Source: an uncultured Methylobacillus sp. (lineage in GTDB: Bacteria > Pseudomonadota > Gammaproteobacteria > Burkholderiales > Methylophilaceae). From it: DNA of 8,264 nt. Every line of letters begins with the position of its first letter. The stretch's first letter is position 1. The stretch lies in assembly GCA_946478965.1 (NCBI GenBank), contig CAMLDQ010000088.1:1-8264 (forward strand), written 5' to 3'. The position numbers and the translations under genes were made by a program. The notes beneath the pieces were generated by a model, which was not told the origin of the DNA, searched no databases, and saw only the letters and a list, made by a program, of their open reading frames with translations. Positions 5,289-8,264 of this stretch are shown here, one piece after another.

Positions 5289-7370
5289 TTACGGAGTAAA
5301 GATGCGGAAGGTATTCTTGCCTGCACTTTTGGCTTCGTATAACGCGATGTCTGCATTTTGCAGCAACTCCTTAGGATTATTCGTGTCCTGAGTGGAAAAA
5401 GCGATGCCGACACTTGCCGTTACTGCGACGCTATGATGGCCCAGCGGGATCGGTTTTGCCAGTTCATGAATCAGTTTGTGGGCGACTTCGATGGCATCAT
5501 GTGTGGAATTCAATTCTTCAAGCACGACCACGAACTCGTCCCCTCCCAAGCGAGCGGCGGTGTCATCGCTGCGCGTATTCAGCTTCAGACGCGCCGCGGT
5601 GATTTCCAGCACGTGGTCACCGGCAGGATGCCCAAACCGGTCATTGATCGGTTTGAACCCATCCAGGTCAATCATCAGAAGTGCTACCATGCCGCCTGTT
5701 CGGCTGGCTCGGGCAAGCGAGTGCGTCAGGCGAGCATTGAAAAGCAGGCGATTAGGCAACTGCGTCAGCGGGTCGTGATGAGCGAGGTACTCGAAATCGG
5801 CATCGGTTTGCTTCGATGAGGTAATGTCGGCAAAAACGGCGATATAGTTTTTGGGGTTGCCATCGCTGTCCTGAATGCGGCTGATCGTTAGCCATTCTGC
5901 ATATGTCTCACCGTTTTTTCGACGATTCCAGATTTCTCCCTGCCAGTAGCCATCTGTGGATAATGCGTTCCACATTTCCATATAAAAGCAACGGTCTTGT
6001 CGACCTGAACTGAGAACACGAGGGTTCTTGCCACGGACTTCATCTTCCGTGTAGCCGGTAATGTTGGTGAAAGCGGGGTTGACCGACAGGATGTTGACAT
6101 CGGCATCGGTGATGATGACGCCCTCGATCGTGTTTTCGAATATGGAGGCCGCCTGCTTGAGTTTTCGTTCCGAACGCTTTTGGGCGGTGACATCCTGAGT
6201 GGTTTGTACGATACCAAGAAATTGGCCGTGCTGATCCTGAATAGGGGCAATGCGGACATGAAGCTCGATTTCGCTGGCGCCTTCGCGATGCGCGAGGATG
6301 TATTCGTGACTGTTTCCATGGCGCGCCGCGGCAAAGGCGTGTTTCAGGTCGTCTGTAGCCATGCGCGCTTCTCGGAAGAGCGCTAAGAGTTCAAGTCCAG
6401 GCGCAACTTCGGGTGTAATGTCAAACCAGCTTGCGGCCGCTGGATTCATGTAGTGGATGATGCCGCCAGGATCGGCCACGATCAATGCGACTCCCAGCGA
6501 CTCATGCAGCACGGCGGACAAGACGTGTTTTTCACTTAACTCATGGCGTATGCGCTCAATGTCGTCGGCCTGGCGCCTGATGATGGAGGTCAGGACGCTG
6601 ACATATTTGTTCTCGATTCTCTGTACGACATCATGCTCGGTCAGCAAGCCCAAATACACTCCGGCATGGTCCACGACAGGGAGTGTTCGGATGTGGCGTT
6701 CCCGCATCAGCTCGATTCCCAGATAAATCGATTTGCCAGCCCGAATGGAAATGACTGGGGCGCTCATCAGGCGCGCGATGGGCTGGGAGCCGTCAGCCTC
6801 TGTGCGACCGAGCCTGACGATGTCGCGTTCGGTGAGGATGCCGACCGGGTTTCCTGCATCGACCACCACCACTGCAGTTGTCTTATGCGTCAGCATTGTT
6901 TCGATAGCTTGATTCAAATGGGTGTGTGGCGGAAGGGATGCAGTCGACCCCATCATGTTTTCTACTTTGTCCATTCCCGAGATGACCTCGACGCCCAATA
7001 CCTTCATGAAGTCGGTGTCGGTTGCGATGCCGAAAAGATTGCCCGCTTCATCCACAACGATAAGATGCCGAATGTTTTTCTGGGCGCAAAGGTGATAAGC
7101 CTCGAAGAAATCGAGATGCATGGGCGCGACAACGGGCTGACTGTGCATGGCCTCCCGGACTTGCGTCGTGCCGGGATTTTTCCCGGAAGGAATGATGCGG
7201 AGCGCATCACGCTCCGTGAAAATACCGACGGGCTTATTGTCCTCGACTACGATTATCGAACTGATGGCATGGCTGCGCATCAAGTCCAGTACTTCTGTCA
7301 GCCTGGTTTCCGGGGAGACGCACGTGGGGTTCGGCGTGCAGATTTCTTTCAGGGAGATCGATGCGAACAT
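5289..7370 (-). CDS. Sensor diguanylate cyclase: 4 x CBS - PAS - PAS - GGDEF, 693 aa
   Basis: It makes c-di-GMP from two GTP. Numbering from the ATG at 7370, four CBS motifs come first (about 8-60, 74-125, 137-190, 200-255; note GIFTERDALR, GIATDTDFM, GILTERDIV, GLLTEHDVV), i.e. two Bateman pairs that in other proteins bind adenine nucleotides. Then a helical linker, PAS1 (about 283-397), PAS2 (about 404-520, with NPAFTNITGYTEDEVRGKNP and NRRKNGETYAEWLTIS) and GGDEF (about 524-690, from YLAHHDPLTQLPNRLLF). Active-site residues are intact: D568 in MIDLDGFK, N576 in NDRFGH, and GGDEF at 609-613. An inhibitory-site RxxD (RSDD, 600-603) lies exactly five residues before it. No membrane segment and no EAL domain, so it is a cytoplasmic cyclase. 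The frame is open for 62 more codons (to 7556), but that part is Arg/Pro-rich and unlike a domain, and the CBS region starts right after Met 7370, so I prefer this start despite a weak ribosome binding site. Confidence 0.93.
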   Translation of the reverse strand: MFASISLKEICTPNPTCVSPETRLTEVLDLMRSHAISSIIVVEDNKPVGIFTERDALRIIPSGKNPGTTQVREAMHSQPVVAPMHLDFFEAYHLCAQKNIRHLIVVDEAGNLFGIATDTDFMKVLGVEVISGMDKVENMMGSTASLPPHTHLNQAIETMLTHKTTAVVVVDAGNPVGILTERDIVRLGRTEADGSQPIARLMSAPVISIRAGKSIYLGIELMRERHIRTLPVVDHAGVYLGLLTEHDVVQRIENKYVSVLTSIIRRQADDIERIRHELSEKHVLSAVLHESLGVALIVADPGGIIHYMNPAAASWFDITPEVAPGLELLALFREARMATDDLKHAFAAARHGNSHEYILAHREGASEIELHVRIAPIQDQHGQFLGIVQTTQDVTAQKRSERKLKQAASIFENTIEGVIITDADVNILSVNPAFTNITGYTEDEVRGKNPRVLSSGRQDRCFYMEMWNALSTDGYWQGEIWNRRKNGETYAEWLTISRIQDSDGNPKNYIAVFADITSSKQTDADFEYLAHHDPLTQLPNRLLFNARLTHSLARASRTGGMVALLMIDLDGFKPINDRFGHPAGDHVLEITAARLKLNTRSDDTAARLGGDEFVVVLEELNSTHDAIEVAHKLIHELAKPIPLGHHSVAVTASVGIAFSTQDTNNPKELLQNADIALYEAKSAGKNTFRIFTP

Positions 7371-7556
7371 CGTTTCAATATTCACGCATGAGGAGTCAGT
7401 CCCTTTTCGGGTTGCTTCATATGGTTCGTGGCGCCGGACGAGACATGCTATGGGCTTTCTCCTCGGCTTTCTATAGACCATGGTATACAAGACAGATGGT
7501 CGTGCAGTACTGGCAGAGCAAGCGATTGATTCGGGACCATTTTGCGAGCTTGGCAA
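7371..7556 (-). other. Open frame extension / leader upstream of the diguanylate cyclase
   Basis: The frame of the cyclase stays open here (ATG at 7481 among possible starts), but the encoded stretch is Arg/Pro/Ser-rich with no recognisable fold, and none of its start codons has a good Shine-Dalgarno. On the minus strand GAGGAG (7464-7459) lies 12 nt before an ATG at 7446 that opens a 9-aa frame (to 7417). Its TGA overlaps an ATG at 7420 that opens a 12-aa frame (to 7382). These may be leader peptides or chance. I found no convincing -35/-10 pair for the cyclase gene. Confidence 0.35.
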
Positions 7557-7575
7557 AGTGAGGGAATCCGCTTTC

Positions 7576-7584
7576 TGTTAAAAT
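7576..7584 (+). promoter_or_regulatory. Possible extended -10 promoter of purL
   Basis: TGTTAAAAT matches TGn-TATAAT with 5/6 in the hexamer. TTGGCA at 7550-7555 is too far (23 bp) to be its -35 box. Transcription would begin near 7591, giving a leader of about 21 nt. No PurR-like operator or purine riboswitch is seen between it and the start codon. Confidence 0.4.
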
Positions 7585-7611
7585 CCACCTTTTAATATCG
7601 CAGAACTTTCT

Positions 7612-8264
7612 ATGCTTCGTCTTCGCGGCAGTGCTGCCCTTTCCCCGTTCCGTCTCGACAAGATTCTGGCCGCGCTGAAGCGTGCGGCGCCGCGTATCTC
7701 CCATCTTTATGCAGAGTTCTGGCATTTTGCTTGGGTGGAGGGCGAGTTCGATGCCACGCAGCAGGAAACCCTGCGAAAAATCCTCACGTACGGCCCCACG
7801 ATGGCCGAAGAAGAGCCTGACGGTGAATTACTGCTGGTGATCCCGCGTCCCGGTACGATTTCACCGTGGTCCTCGCGAGCGACGGACATTGCCCGGCACT
7901 GCGGGTTGGAGGGCATGCAGCGGCTGGAGCGTGGTATCGCCTATTACGCCGTTACTGCCGATGGCGGGCCGCTCACCGAGGACGAACGCCGTGCCTTGAA
8001 GGCGAACATCCATGACCGCATGACGGAAGCGGTATACGCCAGTTTGGACGATGCCGAGAAGCTGTATCACAAAGCGCAACCTGCACCGCTATCTACAGTG
8101 GATATCCTTAAGGGGGGCAAGTCTGCGCTGGTGGCGGCGAATGGCGAGATGGGGCTTGCGCTTTCCCCGGACGAAATCGACTATCTGGTCGAAAACTTTA
8201 TCCGCATTGGCCGCAACCCGACCGATGTCGAGCTGATGATGTTCGCGCAGGCCAATTCCGAGCA
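7612..8264 (+). CDS. purL: Phosphoribosylformylglycinamidine synthase, N-terminal part
   Basis: FGAM synthase converts FGAR, glutamine and ATP to FGAM, step four of de novo purine synthesis, in the cytoplasm. The first 217 codons are present and the gene runs off the right edge (the long single-chain form is near 1,300 aa). The frame matches the E. coli protein as I remember it: [17 protein letters not shown] at the start, [10 protein letters not shown] (31-40), [27 protein letters not shown] (73-94), [27 protein letters not shown] (134-152), the linker [11 protein letters not shown], and the start of the first synthetase domain: [17 protein letters not shown] motif, [18 protein letters not shown] (200-217), cut just before the conserved HC. 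The start codon has no strong Shine-Dalgarno, but the protein aligns from it. It is transcribed away from the diguanylate cyclase gene. Confidence 0.96.
   Translation, partial: MLRLRGSAALSPFRLDKILAALKRAAPRISHLYAEFWHFAWVEGEFDATQQETLRKILTYGPTMAEEEPDGELLLVIPRPGTISPWSSRATDIARHCGLEGMQRLERGIAYYAVTADGGPLTEDERRALKANIHDRMTEAVYASLDDAEKLYHKAQPAPLSTVDILKGGKSALVAANGEMGLALSPDEIDYLVENFIRIGRNPTDVELMMFAQANSE

Noticed and set aside
6543..7391. 282-aa + strand open frame
   Set aside because: It is opposite the four CBS domains of the cyclase, which have clear motifs; the + frame protein is low-plausibility and has no start signal.

Overview
The window looks like a chromosomal segment of a Gram-negative proteobacterium. 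Long multidomain c-di-GMP proteins, a gammaproteobacterial/betaproteobacterial-type long PurL, a DUF4197 exported protein and a moderately GC-rich codon usage fit a betaproteobacterium. A Gallionella/Sideroxydans or Nitrosomonas relative is my best guess, but that is inference and not proven by the sequence. I see no insertion sequence, phage gene, CRISPR array, tRNA or rRNA.

Left part (1-3996, all + strand). The window opens with the last 46 codons of an EAL-domain (c-di-GMP phosphodiesterase-type) protein. A gene-free stretch of about 240 bp follows. It carries a good sigma-70-like promoter, a perfect 7-1-7 palindrome just upstream of it, and an unusually strong Shine-Dalgarno sequence. These precede a small unrecognised cytoplasmic protein of 112 aa. 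Next come glycogen phosphorylase (glgP, 826 aa, intact catalytic signatures) and, 23 nt later, a secreted or periplasmic DUF4197 protein, probably cotranscribed with glgP.

Middle and right part (4032-7370, all - strand). Reading in the direction of transcription, the first gene encodes a large sensor diguanylate cyclase (four CBS, two PAS, GGDEF with intact active and inhibitory sites). A HTH-XRE/PAS regulator follows 34 nt later, and then a single-domain STAS (anti-anti-sigma-factor-like) protein that seems to have its own promoter. This is a compact signalling cluster in which energy or redox sensing (CBS, PAS) could feed c-di-GMP synthesis and transcription. No partner kinase, phosphatase or sigma factor is present here. 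With the EAL fragment at the left edge, c-di-GMP enzymes of both signs lie on either side of the glycogen gene.

Right edge (7612-8264, + strand). The first 217 codons of purL (FGAM synthase, purine biosynthesis) diverge from the diguanylate cyclase and run off the window.

I did not find a clear new molecular system. The most worthwhile leads are the CBS/PAS/GGDEF - XRE/PAS - STAS cluster, and the unknown 112-aa gene with its palindrome-associated promoter in front of glgP.
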